Shown here piece by piece: positions 22,448-34,194 of a stretch of 64,000 bases of DNA; the stretch's first letter is position 1; every line of letters starts with the position of its first letter. Below the pieces are notes generated by a model, which was not told the origin of the DNA, searched no databases, and saw only the letters and a program-made list of their open reading frames with translations. The stretch comes from Symsagittifera roscoffensis (taxonomy: Eukaryota; Xenacoelomorpha; Acoela; Convolutidae): assembly GCF_963678635.1 (NCBI RefSeq), contig NC_087071.1, forward strand, positions 39,387,797 to 39,451,796, written 5' to 3'. The position numbers and the translations under genes were made by a program.

Positions 22448-22601
22448 TGATGTCTGGACTCCAGAAGGTGTCAGGGGGGACTGTGACCACTCTGGTGTCC
22501 CCGTACTCACTCCTGTTCCAGCTGGCAGAGGGACAGTGGTAGTAGTAGTAGAGGAACAGCTTAGTAGTCCACAATTCGTTCCTCTCGTTCACGTCTACGA
22601 T
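22448..22601 (-). CDS. Cys-loop ligand-gated ion channel, exon 2
   Basis: A 154-nt minus-strand exon of the extracellular ligand-binding domain of a nicotinic-receptor-like channel. Translation shows the family's hallmark order: IVDVNERNELWTTKLFL, then SWNRSEYGD and VTVPPDTFWSPDI. These correspond to the loop D and loop A regions (usual pattern W-x-P-x-x-Y-G, then V-P-x-x-x-I-W-x-P-D-I). It is bounded by an acceptor (TTTGATAG before ATCGTAGAC) and a strong donor (ATCA then GTGAGTAC at 22,447-22,440). The 5' phase 0 matches the 3' end of exon 1 at 29,394. The 3' phase is 1. GC content is far above the surroundings. The conserved Trp of the WxD position is replaced (LFLYYYYHC), so ligand specificity is unclear. 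The next exon, carrying the Cys-loop itself, was not found in the window. Confidence 0.85.
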
Positions 22602-22679
22602 CTATCAAACGAAATAAAGTTTCAGTTTCATTTTCCGTATAACCATTTTCCGTATTCTGGGGTCTGTTTTACTTTTTTC

Positions 22680-22895
22680 TTTTTCTTTTTGTTTTCCATG
22701 CAAAATCAGCTACCACAAATCATCATCGGACAGAGCAGAGTGATATCTGATATTAAAGCCCTTTCAGCCGTGATTTGAACCGCCTTAAAAAATTTCAAAA
22801 ACTTTTCCCCCGTGTCGAGAAAAACCGGTTTGAAACTTTTCATCTTTCATCGTATTTCGAGCGAATAAATTATTTTAACTGCTTAAAAGCTTACA
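22680..22895 (+). repeat. Dispersed repeat RF1, direct copy 1
   Basis: Contains TTGTTTTCCATGCAAAATC, AGCTACCACAAATCATCATCGG, TTAAAGCCC, CGTGATTTGAACC and GTGTCGAGAAAAACCGGTTTGAA. It lies 80 bp upstream (in gene sense) of receptor exon 2, inside the intron. Confidence 0.75.
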
Positions 22896-23244
22896 ATTGC
22901 TTAATTTAAAATGTTAAAAACTAATTTAATTGAGAAACGTTTGTTTACTTTGAGTGTTTCAGCATCTTTTTGGAATCCAAATTTTCAAAAATTCAATAAA
23001 ACCAAAAACGAAAAAAATATATATATATTTTTTTCTTTTTCAAGTAATTTTCTGAAAAAAAAAGTTTTTCAATTTGCTTATTTTACTATAAATGTTGAGT
23101 TTACCTAATATTTAGTTTTTGGTCAGCTCCGTTTATCGGACCACGCCAAAAAACGACAATAATTTGAAAAAACTCGCTTGTACTTTTTTAAGACTGTGGT
23201 CGAAACACTCTGTGTCACTTGTACAGTAACCGGCTACCCTCGCT

Positions 23245-23450
23245 TCTTTTTGTTTTTGTTTTCCACACAAAATTAGGTTTCAAAATAATTGTCGGACATG
23301 AATGAGTGGTATATCAATTTAAAGCCCTCTTGGTCGTGATTTGAACCACATTAGAAAATTCCCGAAAATTTTTTCTTGGGTCAAGAAAAACCGGTTTGAA
23401 GTTTTCGGTTTTTTGTCTATTTCCAACAAATAAAGCATGCGATCAGTCAA
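23245..23450 (+). repeat. Dispersed repeat RF1, direct copy 2
   Basis: Same motif order as 22,680-22,895, including TTAAAGCCCTCTTGGTCGTG and GAAAAACCGGTTTGAAG, at roughly 75% identity by eye. Confidence 0.75.
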
Positions 23451-26400
23451 ATTATGCAAAACTTGAGCCATAAAACTTCAATTTTATGCAAGTAAGTTTA
23501 GTTTTTGGAGTTTTGAATTTTTGAAATCTTTTTAAATTTTTTTTTGCTTTTCTAGCCAATTTTCTTACAAATTTTTGCATCTAATTTGCTGATAATACTC
23601 TGATTGTCACGTATACTTAAGCTATAGTTAAACATCAGACTTTTTTTTATCACCCCACTAATTTTCCACTAAATTGAAAAAAAAAACATTTTTTTGAAGT
23701 TTCGTTTTCAAACAATGGTCGGGATATTATGCGTCACTTGCACATATTAGTAAATCAGCAAACCACGAGGTAACAAACTTTTTTATATAGTTTTGGTCAT
23801 AAAAATTAAACCTCGAGGAGTTCGGTGATTTCCTTAAGATCCTTAAAATGGAGTGAATTGCTTTGCTGTGAGTACAGGAATTTAAAAAAAAAACTGGATG
23901 CTCGTACGAAGATGACGACCCGAATTTTGACGCTTCCCGGTAACGTGTGTTGATTTTGACTCTAAAAACGATAAAACTTTCAAAACGATTCTTTTTGAAA
24001 AGCATCGACCCACGCGCTAATTAAAGCACGAAAAGATATATTTAGCATTTAATTGTATTAGAACAACTAGCAGTCTCGTTTCCTTGTGAAACGACTTCTG
24101 ACCTGATTAAATAACAGCCTACGCGTTTCTTAGCGCAAAATAAAGCGCACGTAAATATCACAAATTGGCTAGATTGTCATTTTTCATTTTCTCGTAATTT
24201 CAAAAAAATTATAGCTGGCTAGTCATCGTTTTAAACTCGAAACCAAGCACTTACACTTGATAGTATGCTTTATAGCTTCTACTGAGTCTTAAATGTAATT
24301 GTTCCCATTTTCAAAAAAAAGAGGGAATAATTGCGTGCAAAGTGTTGTTCTTTTTTCTCAGGAACAACTTCGACTTGTCTGACCTAGAATAAAGTTTCGT
24401 GTTAATTCTATACAAATCATACCAGTAAAAATATAGCAAATGATCTAAAAATAACTTTAGCAATTGTTCACCTACCAATTAAACTTGTAGCGGACAAAAC
24501 AAGTATTCAAAAGTATGACAACTCAAAAGCAAGATTATTGATCCAGACGTCAAAATTGATGACAAGGAATATTTCAAAAAAAAACTATTGCAGCTTTTCA
24601 ACAAATAAATTAGAACTAACGATTGGATCTGAAATTCACTCGAACAAAAACTAAAAAGTTTTCATTAAAAATTCCTAAAATATTTTTAAACAACTAAATT
24701 TGAAGTCGGTTTTGAAACACTAAGAAAACAAGCGGTAAAGACATTGAGTTTTTCCTAAGAATATCAGTTTTACAAATAGAACAATTTTCGTCGCATATTG
24801 AAAATCATAACATTCAATTTACATCCTTGCATATCGACATCAAATTAGAATGAGCTAATGATGAAAACTTCTACTATAAAAAGCAAAAATTTTATCACTC
24901 AAAATCATCTTTTAGGTAATACTGATCTAGACAGACGGAATAATGAAAAAACTGCTACGTTTTACAATGATTGTTTTCCGTAGAATATTAATTCCCTGAT
25001 TTTTAATGACATCTTCTCAAAGGATAATCATTGAAAATTTCAGACCTAAAAGCAGTGATAACTCAATTTTGCTTATAAATTTTTTTTTAGTACTGCAAGT
25101 TGTTTGCAAATTATTATAACGTTTGCAATAATTTGTTAAGCCTAAGCCAATCACAAAAACTATTTGAGAAAGAAAACAAAATAAGAAATTTGAAATAAGG
25201 TAAAAGTGTCACTGCGCAAAAAATTTTCATGGTTAGCTTGTTTTGGCGTAGAATTACTATGGAATAAACATCAGTATCACAAACCATCACCTGGTTTTGA
25301 AAAATGGGCAAAAGAAAAATATACACCCTTTTGAGTTACAGATTTTAGGCCATGCGCAAGTTAGGTTTAACTAATGAAACAAAACCCGATGCAAAGTAGT
25401 CCTAAAAGTAAGTTGTGTGGAAGTACTTTTCAACCTTCCAACTCGTCAAAAAAAACGTCGAGCAATTATTGGTCTGATTATAATCGCACAAAATGAAGAA
25501 AATTTGTCTTCGCGGTGGTTGTTTCTCCCAACAAATTTCGACTTTTCAAGTAGCTTTTTTCAAGTAATTCTTTCAAATATCAATCTAGTTCAAAATTATT
25601 ATGTCTTGAGTTTAGAATTAGGAAAAATATTTATCCTGTAATCTTTTATTGTAATTTTACGGAGGTTTAAAGGTTCTCAATTGGGCCAACTTGTGACAAT
25701 AAAGGCTTGATAAACATCGTGCTTTTAAGGCATGGGCGGATTTTTAATCAGTCTGAGAATTCACTTCAATTTTGATCGACGCATGGCTTTTGGTTTATTT
25801 AATAATTTGCTTCATGCAAAACATATCGTTTTGAACTTTATAAAGCGTTTGAGATGTTTTTTGAAAAGATTGTTCCTTGAAAAAAAAAACAATTACTTTA
25901 ATCTAAACTACTCCATGGAAATTAAAAAGTAGTCAAAATTATTTATTACAAAGTAGTCGGAATTTTCAGGGCTTTGCCCTGGTACGAGCAGTCTTGTTTA
26001 TCTTGCTGCGCTTGCAAATAACACCATATCAGTTTTTCAAATTGAGGAGGTGGTCAATGCAGATAATAGTATCTAATTTCGTCCTGTCAGTTTACTCAAT
26101 GTTCGAACCCACAACTTCGCCTGTGTTATCGTGTATTTTGCAACTCGATTAAATCAGAATGAATATATAATATTATCGAAAAGTTGTAATAACGTTCATT
26201 GTTGTTGAGAAGTTGAGATAATAAATATAATTTCTACATTTTTCCCCTCCCGGCCCAACCTATGATTTGACCGACTGGCCACAAAGCAAAGAAGTGTAAA
26301 ACTTACACTTTGGATCGAAAAATAGTTTCTCAAAATTGAAGCGAGGTTCTTTTTCAGATGTGACATGAATTTGATTTAATCTGGATAGAAAAGTATAGCT

Positions 26401-27234
26401 TACCAGCTTGACCTCCGTACACCGAAAATGCTTGTCCATACACCAAAAAGAACAGTTTCTTAGATCAAATGTATGGAAAAAGGCTTGTCATACGATTTTC
26501 TTACAGTTTTGAAAACTGGTGAAAAATAATTAACCTAATTTCTGCGTCTGTTCGATTCTAGCAAAACAACTTGGTGATGAAAAAACCAAGGTTTTATAAC
26601 CAAAAATTGCTTTTCACACAATTCCCATGTATTATAAGCAATTTTGAAATCGCCCCAAAAATATTTCTGTTTTTGTTTCAACGGCAATTCGAATTTTGCG
26701 CAATCAACTTCCGAAAAAATATATGTTTTTTGTGCATGACACTGGATACACTAAAGTGGGATTTTTTCCTTTTTCGATCAAAAACATTTTTCGAAAACGA
26801 TGAAAACTCCAATTTCTTTTGTTTGGCAAGTTTGTCTAAGCCTTGATCAATGACTGATAACTTAAAATCAGAAATTCTAAAATTATTCTTTGTTGAAAAA
26901 AATGCCAAAATTCAAAAGTTTGTTCTTTCGTTAAACCATTTGTGAAAGATAGCAGTCAGACAATTCAGGTTATTTTCTATGCATTGTAAATGCACGACCG
27001 CCAACCTTTGATGCTATGTGTAAACCAATGTCTTTGTCACTTGTTTTGGTAATATCAAAGTAAATAAAGTAAGTATCAGTTTTAGAAAAAAATTGAGCTT
27101 TTTGGTTTATGGAAAAATGCCTGTCACACAGTTTTCATTTTTAAAAAAATGCTTATTGTAGAGATTTCATACAAATTTCTGTACGTTTTGAAGTGTTTGC
27201 TAAGAAGTTTCCAGTTCAATTTGATCAATGTATC
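23451..27234. other. Intron of the receptor gene, no exon seen
   Basis: AT-rich intronic sequence. A decayed tRNA/SINE-like B box (GTGGGTTCGAAC on the minus strand, 26,102-26,115) and scattered TGCTTGTCATAC-type motifs (26,485; 27,118) occur. No coding segment with splice borders was found. Confidence 0.5.
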
Positions 27235-28880
27235 TAATGGAGACCAGTTTTGTTGTAATTCAGAGTTAGATCTGCATACTTTCTATAGTTTTTCTTTGGT
27301 TTTTTTCTTCCTAATAAAAAAGTGTTCGACTTTCTCTCGAATAATTAAAACGGTTGAACCTAAAAGTAACTAAATCAATCAAACAAGAACTTGAGCATCA
27401 TTTTCACAAGCAACAAGCGCGAATATGATGGGTAAACATGGAAATCAAAAATAATTCTATCAATGCGCCAATATGTCACTACCAATGCACATCACCGTCC
27501 TCTTAACCCGAGCCGACCGAACACTTTTATCATTCGACCGGTTTGGCCTTTTTGTAACTATGTTTGAATAACTTTTAAAAGCGAAAGCGTGAGATTTGTT
27601 TAAAAGTTCAATATTGGTTCTGTTTTGCCTTTGAATTACAGCTTATCAGAGCTGTGACCATCTTCATAGGATCTACAGGTGGGGGATAAAGATTTCTCTT
27701 TAAGTTATGGCGCTTATAACGAAGCTTATATACTTGATAACCAAAAAAAGTCCAGAGTTCCCTGAGACCATTTTGTTTAATTCAGAGTTAGATCTGCATT
27801 TTTTTTGTAGTTATTTTTCGGGCCCTCATTTTCACAGTCAATAAGCACGACTTTTGTTGCGTAAACAAGGATATCGAAAATATTTCTATCAATGCGCCAA
27901 TATGTCACTAACAATGCACATCACCGTCCTCTCTACCCGAGCCGACCAAACACTTTTATCATTTGATCGACTTGGCCCTTTTGTAACTGAGAGAGAGTGA
28001 GAGAAAAAACACTTTATTGTTTCAACATTAATAGTCAATAATGTACATTTATATTAAACATTACACTTTATTGTACATTAATATTAAATACGTGAATGAA
28101 AAAGATGTTTTATCAGTCACTGAATGCATAAGAATATTTAAGACTCTCCTTAACTATGTTTGAATAACTTTTTAATGCAAGAACGTGATATTTGTTCAAA
28201 GATTCAATATTGGTTTTTGTTTTGCCGTTGAATTACAGCTTATCAGAGCTGTGATCATCTTCATAGGATCTACAGGTGGGGGATAAAGATTTCTCTTTAA
28301 GTTATAGCGCTAATAACAAAGCGTATATATTCGATAACCAATAAAAAAGATTCCAGAGTTCCCTGAGACCAGTTTTGTTGTAATTCAGAGTTAGATATGC
28401 ATATTTTTTTTGTAGTTATTTTTCTGGCCCTCGTTTTCACATTCAATAAGCACGTCTTTTGGTGGGTAAACATGGAAATCGAAAATACTTCTATCAATGC
28501 GCCAATATATCACTAACAATGCACATCACCGTCCTCTTTACCCGAGCCGACCGAACACTTTTATCATTCGATCGATTTGGCCCTTTTGTAACTGAGAGAG
28601 AGAGAGAGAAACACTTTATTGTTGCAACATTAATATTCAATTTTGTACATTAATATTAAATACGTGAACAAAAAAGATGTTTTATCAGTCACTGAATGCA
28701 TAAGATTATTTAAGACTCTCCTTAACTATGTTTGAATAACTTTTCAATGCAAGAACGTGATATTTGTTCAAAGATTCAATATTGGTTTTTGTTTTGCCGT
28801 TGAATTACAGCTTATCAGAGCTGGGATCATTTTCATAAGACCTACAAGTGGGGGATGAAGATTTCTCTGGTTATTTCTCT
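27235..28880. repeat. Three-copy tandem array, ~530-600 bp units
   Basis: Units start at about 27,245, 27,773 and 28,371 with TTGTAATTCAGAGTTAGAT. Each contains CAATGCGCCAATATGTCACTA, AATGCACATCACCGTCCTCT, CCCGAGCCGACC, TTTATCATTCGA, and then TGAATTACAGCTTATCAGAG and TCTACAGGTGGGGGATAAAG. Units 2 and 3 carry an extra (GA)n plus CACTTTATTGTT insert missing from unit 1. The array lies within the large intron of the receptor gene. Confidence 0.85.
28592..28609. repeat. (GA)n microsatellite
   Basis: Nine GA units inside array unit 3; the equivalent site in unit 2 (near 27,989) is shorter and interrupted. Confidence 0.8.
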
Positions 28881-29117
28881 AGTTAATAAAAGAAGTTTTC
28901 GACTTTCTCTCAATTAATTGAACTTATAAGTAACTGAACCAGTCAAAAAAACTTAACTCAGACGGGAAATAAGTGTGCCGGTTAATTTCCTAAATCAAAT
29001 ACCTGAATTTGATTCTTACACCTCAACAACCTTGAAAAAAAATCAAAATCATTTTCTTAAAACTTATAATGAAACAGTAGTAAAAAGCAGTTTTCTGTAG
29101 TTTGTTTGTATTCAACT

Positions 29118-29385
29118 CAGGGGCGGATTTAGGCAAGGGGGCAGATGTTCCCATCCCCTCAGGGATTCCACACCCTCACAAAACAAAAGGTCCCCTTTGG
29201 TATTATTTAAATCATCCATTTTCTGTCGGCCATCCCTAGAAAAACTTTTAGGCGCCTTGGGCGCCAATATATACCTATTTTGCAGGGAAGAGCGCGCCGA
29301 AGAAGCGCAAATTTTTCAAAAACTGTCCAAAAACGGCATTTTTGACCTGTTTTGAAAAATGTGCCTGCGGCGCCAAAATTTTCCA
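29118..29385 (+). mobile_element. hAT-type MITE, truncated at right
   Basis: Starts CAGGGGCGGATTTAGG and continues AAGGGGGCAGATG, CCCCTCAGGGATTCC, AAAAGG-CCCC, AGGCGCCTTGGGCGCC, AGCGCGCCGAAGAAGCGC and CTGCGGCGCCAAAA. This is the same order as the full element at 56,117-56,540, but it stops about 150 bp short of the right terminus. The truncation point lies within about 10 bp of the splice donor of receptor exon 1. Confidence 0.75.
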
Positions 29386-29393
29386 ACTCATAC

Positions 29394-29591
29394 CTGGTAA
29401 ATGTCCATCTTGATCCGGACTTCGTTGTAGGTCAAGTCCAGGGGTTTTATGAACCGAGGCAGATTCTCTTTCAGTCGGGCTATCAGCCTGTTTTCAACAT
29501 CAACGCTATTTTCAGAATAATTTGTAGTTGTTTCACTCAAAATGAGGCCAAAATATAAAATAAGAAAAGAAAGTCGCAAGAAAAGGTCCAT
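29394..29591 (-). CDS. Cys-loop ligand-gated ion channel, exon 1 (signal peptide and first strand)
   Basis: A 198-nt (66-codon) minus-strand exon. The ATG at 29,591 opens a signal peptide (hydrophobic RLSFLILYFGLILS, cleavage probably before ETTT). It is followed by an Asn-Tyr-Ser glycosylation site and the start of the ligand-binding domain, ENRLIARLKENLPRFIKPL and NEVRIKMDIYQ. This matches the family pattern L-x-x-x-L-x-x-x-Y-x-x-x-x-R-P, then V-x-V-x-x-x-x-x-Q. The exon ends CAG, followed by GTATGAG, a good donor. Phase 0 joins directly to exon 2 at 22,601, giving a continuous receptor N-terminus. The gene is animal-type, with an intron of about 6.8 kb. Whether it is a nicotinic, GABA or other Cys-loop subtype cannot be decided from these exons; DVNERN favours nicotinic-like. 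Confidence 0.8.
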
Positions 29592-32500
29592 TTTTTCGAT
29601 AAAGGCGTTTTTTTTTTATTTTTATTTGTAAGAATATTTTGAAGTTGGCTGTAGGCTTCTCTGAGATAAAAACAAACGCAGTTGAGGATTTAGAGATAGA
29701 TTATTTGATCGCTTTCAGTCTTAAGAAATCGACCCCTTGATCATCAAAGACTTTTTCATTGTGAAAATAGTCATAATAACCGACCCTAAATCTTTAAAAA
29801 AGCGCTTTAGCTGAGAACATATGGTAAATTTGACTGGTAACTAGCAAACTTTCTCAATATATTTCTAGTTATTTTATAATAGAACGTTATCGGCATTTAA
29901 GAAAAAAGTGCAAATTTGAATCAAGTCGGTCACCTTTAATCCGCATACAAAATATTTTTCAGTGACGATAGCAAAATTAAATCAATTCAAAATCCCTCCT
30001 AGACCTAGAATTTCATCTTTGAAATTATGATAAAATCATCACTCGGTGTGTTTTTTGAAAGGGAAGCGTATAAATTTTTAAGCTTCTGGTAACTCGGAGC
30101 TGTTTATTTTAAGTAACTTCAGTTGTAATAAAAACTACTTATGACCGACGAGCGAGGAGGATAAAAGATATACTGTTTACATGTGTCGTTTGCTGTCTTA
30201 GTGAGTTGTTTTTAAAATTCTTCTTTTGTAGTTCGCCCCTAGGGTTTGTGTTTATTCCGCCAAAGTTCCCTCCTAAAGTGAAAACAGCAAATGGTAAATT
30301 TGTTCAAAATTCCAATTTCTTCATTATCCCCTGCAGATTTCCAATCACGAAAACACTAGGAAGTTATAAAAAAATAGAAGGAAAGCTAACTGTGCGTCTG
30401 CAAAGCACACTGTTATAACCGCAGTTTCGTAAACTTATTGATTTTTCTGTTGAAAATTTCTTCAATGGCTTTTCAGAAATGTGACAAGTGGCATCTTTTG
30501 TTAGTAGCGCTAAATTTTAAAGTGGGTTCATGTTATCCGTGTTTAAAGTTATAGTTTGACGACCATTTTTACATAACTCTGGCGTAGCTAGATTTTTTGG
30601 CGATAAAAGGAATTTCAAAAACTTTTGGCGATAAAAGTGATATTTAAGAGTAGCATCGTGTTAGCTTGCTTTGAAATATTGTTTTTACAATTTAAGTATT
30701 TCAGCATTTTTTTCATCTTCATATGATTTTTTTTCTACCAGAAAAATGAAAAGGTAGAACTTGAAAAAAAAACATCAAAACAAACTTTGATCTAGGAAAA
30801 GTAATAAAAATTATTACAGTGGAAAAAATAGCACTCTATGGAGAAAAGTTGTAGATTGTTACGGCAATATAATTCTTCAAGTTTGTTGACTTTCTTCAAA
30901 GATCTCTCAACTGACTCAATGTTCTTCGAGGTTCAAGGAATTAGCATTCTCTGCTCAAGTCCACAACTGAAAATTTACAATCAGATGTTTTTAATTGCTT
31001 CGGATTCAATTGAACTTGCAAGACGTCTTTAAAAACAACGGTGCCCGATTGATGTCTAAGTAGCACAGAATGTTCCAATCACAGTTTTTATCGCCGAAAA
31101 TATGCCAAAAAACATTATTTTTTTTCTGTTTTGTTTTTTAGGTCATATGATTGACTCAAAGACTATAATGTTATATCAGAGTTGTATTTTTAAGACTGAA
31201 CAAGAGAACATTAGACTGTAATTAACGTCCTGTAGTTGGAGGTTTATTTCTAACCTTTACTTTTGCGCTAGGTTTGAGTCTGAATAGCAATTTTTTTTCT
31301 GAAGATTTCCTGGAAACCGAATCTGAGTGAATGAGGCTTTTTGATCTGATATCAGAGTTTATATCTTATGAATTTAGCTTGACCTTTCTAAGGCTGGGCG
31401 AAAAGCAATCAATCTCGAATTTCCTTCATATCAGAACGTTACATGGTAGGAACAAAATTTGATCCAAAAGTTCGGAGACTTTACTCTAGTTCGGAGCCTT
31501 TACTCTTTACGCAAAGTTCTTTTTTAGATTCAAGTAAGCGTTTACCTTAATCAAACTGCATGCAAACTGAAGATTTTGCGTCTTTGAACGCGATCAGTTG
31601 ACTCTATCACTTTACTTTTTAATACAAAACAAGTAGCTGAAGCTTTTTTGATCGTTTCAAATTGTCGGTTTCTTTCATCTCTTTAAATTGGGGATAAAAC
31701 ACGCTCCACTTTCAAAAAGCCATTCAGTCTAAAACGAGCAAAACGGTGAGCTCAAGAAAAATTACTAAATTTTCATTGCGAAACCGATTGGTTGCTAACG
31801 TCGCGTTTTTGTGTTTTGTGAGCCACACTTTTAGTTCCATGCACCCTATCAATCAGATTTTAGTTATTACATACTAAATTTTCTCGAGTTGATCGTTTTC
31901 AATTATTTTTTTTCAGAATTTTTTCCAGTTTTTTCTTCAAATTTTCATTATTTATTGTGGACTGTGGATAAAACAGAATCATTCCTGGAGGAAGTTGATG
32001 GTGTGTCAACTCCCCCTGCAGTGCAGAAAGTTTATGACGAAGGGCAACTAATACTTAGGCTATGAGAGAAAAAAGTTGGAGAATTACAAAAAAATTGTGC
32101 ATAATATGAACTAGAGAGTTAGCAATACAGAAACAAAAACCAAAAATTGTTCTGAAGACTAACAAGAACGAAAAAATGGCGCCGCTAGAAGAAAAACTTA
32201 CGAAACGAAGTATCAAGTCTAGGTTGTAAGGCGCCTTCGACAAACTGCTCAGTAACAATCAAATGCAATGCGGATAATGATTTATCAGCCTACGCGCCAG
32301 TAAATATTATACAAATTTTGCAAAAAGCTGGAAATGTCGATAAAAATTGATAATAGAAAAATGGAGAGGCGAAAGTAAGGACAAGACGCCTGCTGTGGCG
32401 TTATGTGACGACGATTGTATGAACCATACCTACGCGGATTTGTCAACTAATCAAAAGATACATGTTAAGTATAAGTTTAAAAACACTGGTGTGAAATGAA

Positions 32501-34190
32501 AAAATTAAGAATGCAAACTTATGACAATTATGATTGTTGGTCAACAAGAAGCGTTTAAGTTCGATACAGTGACAAAAAGTAACGCTGTTTCCGACATAGA
32601 GAGCCGAAATATCAATTTGGATTCTTTTCTACTTTCGTTCATTGTTTTTGTAGATTTGATTATCACTCAGCTCGTTTTTGAATTTTCGGACCAAAGTTTG
32701 AATGAATAAAGCAAGTCTCTTTTCTTAGTTTGCAATACGGCATACAATTACAACTATCCAATAGCAGTTTTTGGCTTCTCCTGCAACTTTTTACAGCCTC
32801 AACAACCAAATTGTTTTTTTTTTGTTAGTTTGTTTTTATGTCTATAAAAAGACCCTGAAACGTCTTTGTTGATATTATTGATGGCCAAAAACTGAAAAAC
32901 TGGGAGGCAAACAGCCTGTCTACGAGATACGGTCTTAGTTGTTTTTGTTTTCAAAAATGCGGTCCGATCAATGGAATAAATCTGTATAAATATATATGGT
33001 TTTCCCTTTTTTTGCTTCGCCGAATAATGTGTTCTTTAGCGACCGACAAAAAAATCGAGTTAAAATTGATTGCCAGCCAGCGTTTTTCTGCTTGAATATG
33101 TTTTGCCTCTACTTTTTTTTAAAAGTTGCAAAATAGCTGTAACAAAACTTCACCTATTTGGAACTTCAAATTCCTACAAATCGTTTCAAAAGATCATCCC
33201 TGGCTTCTAGGAAGCAAGTTTTGAGGTTTTCTGCCTAAATTTGTTATCGAAAGTCGTAAATTAAATCAAATTGAAATGAGGAAAAAAATTGGTAAAAAAA
33301 ACCAAGAAGAAATAAATATTCCGACTTTCGATATCAGCATTGTTACCGAAAGTCGGAAAATAAATCACTTTGACATGAGGGAAAAAATTGGTAAATAAAT
33401 CAATCAAGAGTTTCAAGTTTATCTTTGATTTCAAGATCGGCCTATTTCAAACCTTGAGGTTTTTTTATGGAGATATTTTTCTAGCTAAAAGACAAATTTT
33501 TTGAAAGTGTTTACCTATAACAAGCAACAAAAATTATTCTATTTTTTTTTCTCGAAAATTTGTTTTTCTGCCTATTTAGGATCTGATTTCTTTGTAGGGT
33601 GTTGAACTAACCAATCAATCCCAAAAGAAAACATCCAAAGATTAGCAGAAAATTGAAAATATACAAAATGGTTTTCATCTAAAATAACATTTTTGTTTGT
33701 ACTAGTGTCCAAATAAAACAAGTTTTTTTTTATTTATTTCAATTGAAAACAGCAGCTGAGCAATTTTATGTTCTTTTTTCAAACAAGTACTGAAAAATCA
33801 ACGGATAGTTGTTATATGCAATAAATCAATTTCGGTGAGATGGTTTGTTTAGTTAGAATTTTCCCCAAATGTCCAAGTTTTTAAATCTTCAATCAGAAAA
33901 AAATGAATCAAAGAAATTTCAATTTGTAAACATACAAATCATTACCAAGCCTAACAATCACTGAGCGTTTCAATCACAACAAATATGAAAAAATCCGAAG
34001 TTTGGGACAGTTTCCTGAAATATTTCAATGCATATATCACATAGGCAGTTTGCTTCAGGAGACTCTTTTCTTTTGCAGTACTTCTTGATTATGACTTACG
34101 CCCTCCTCAAGTCGTATGGTGCTAATTCAAAAACTCTGTTACAGACGTCGAACTCCTGGTCCATAGTTGATTATTTGTCAGATTTGGCTT
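29592..34190. other. Upstream of the receptor gene, no gene supported
   Basis: AT-rich. It includes the putative 5' UTR/promoter side of the receptor gene, but no clear TATA-initiator pair is identifiable. A ~105 bp imperfect direct repeat (CGAAAGTCG-AAATTAAATCA and GAGG-AAAAAATTGGTAAA) lies at 33,247-33,400. Short open frames show no domain. Confidence 0.45.
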
Positions 34191-34194
34191 CAAA

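Noticed and set aside
26095..26180. tRNA gene suggested by GTGGGTTCGAAC
   Set aside because: Only the B box is present; no A box or foldable acceptor stem could be found, so at most an old SINE fragment.
27235..28880. CRISPR-like array
   Set aside because: Units are over 500 bp with no short repeat/spacer pattern, and the genome is clearly animal.
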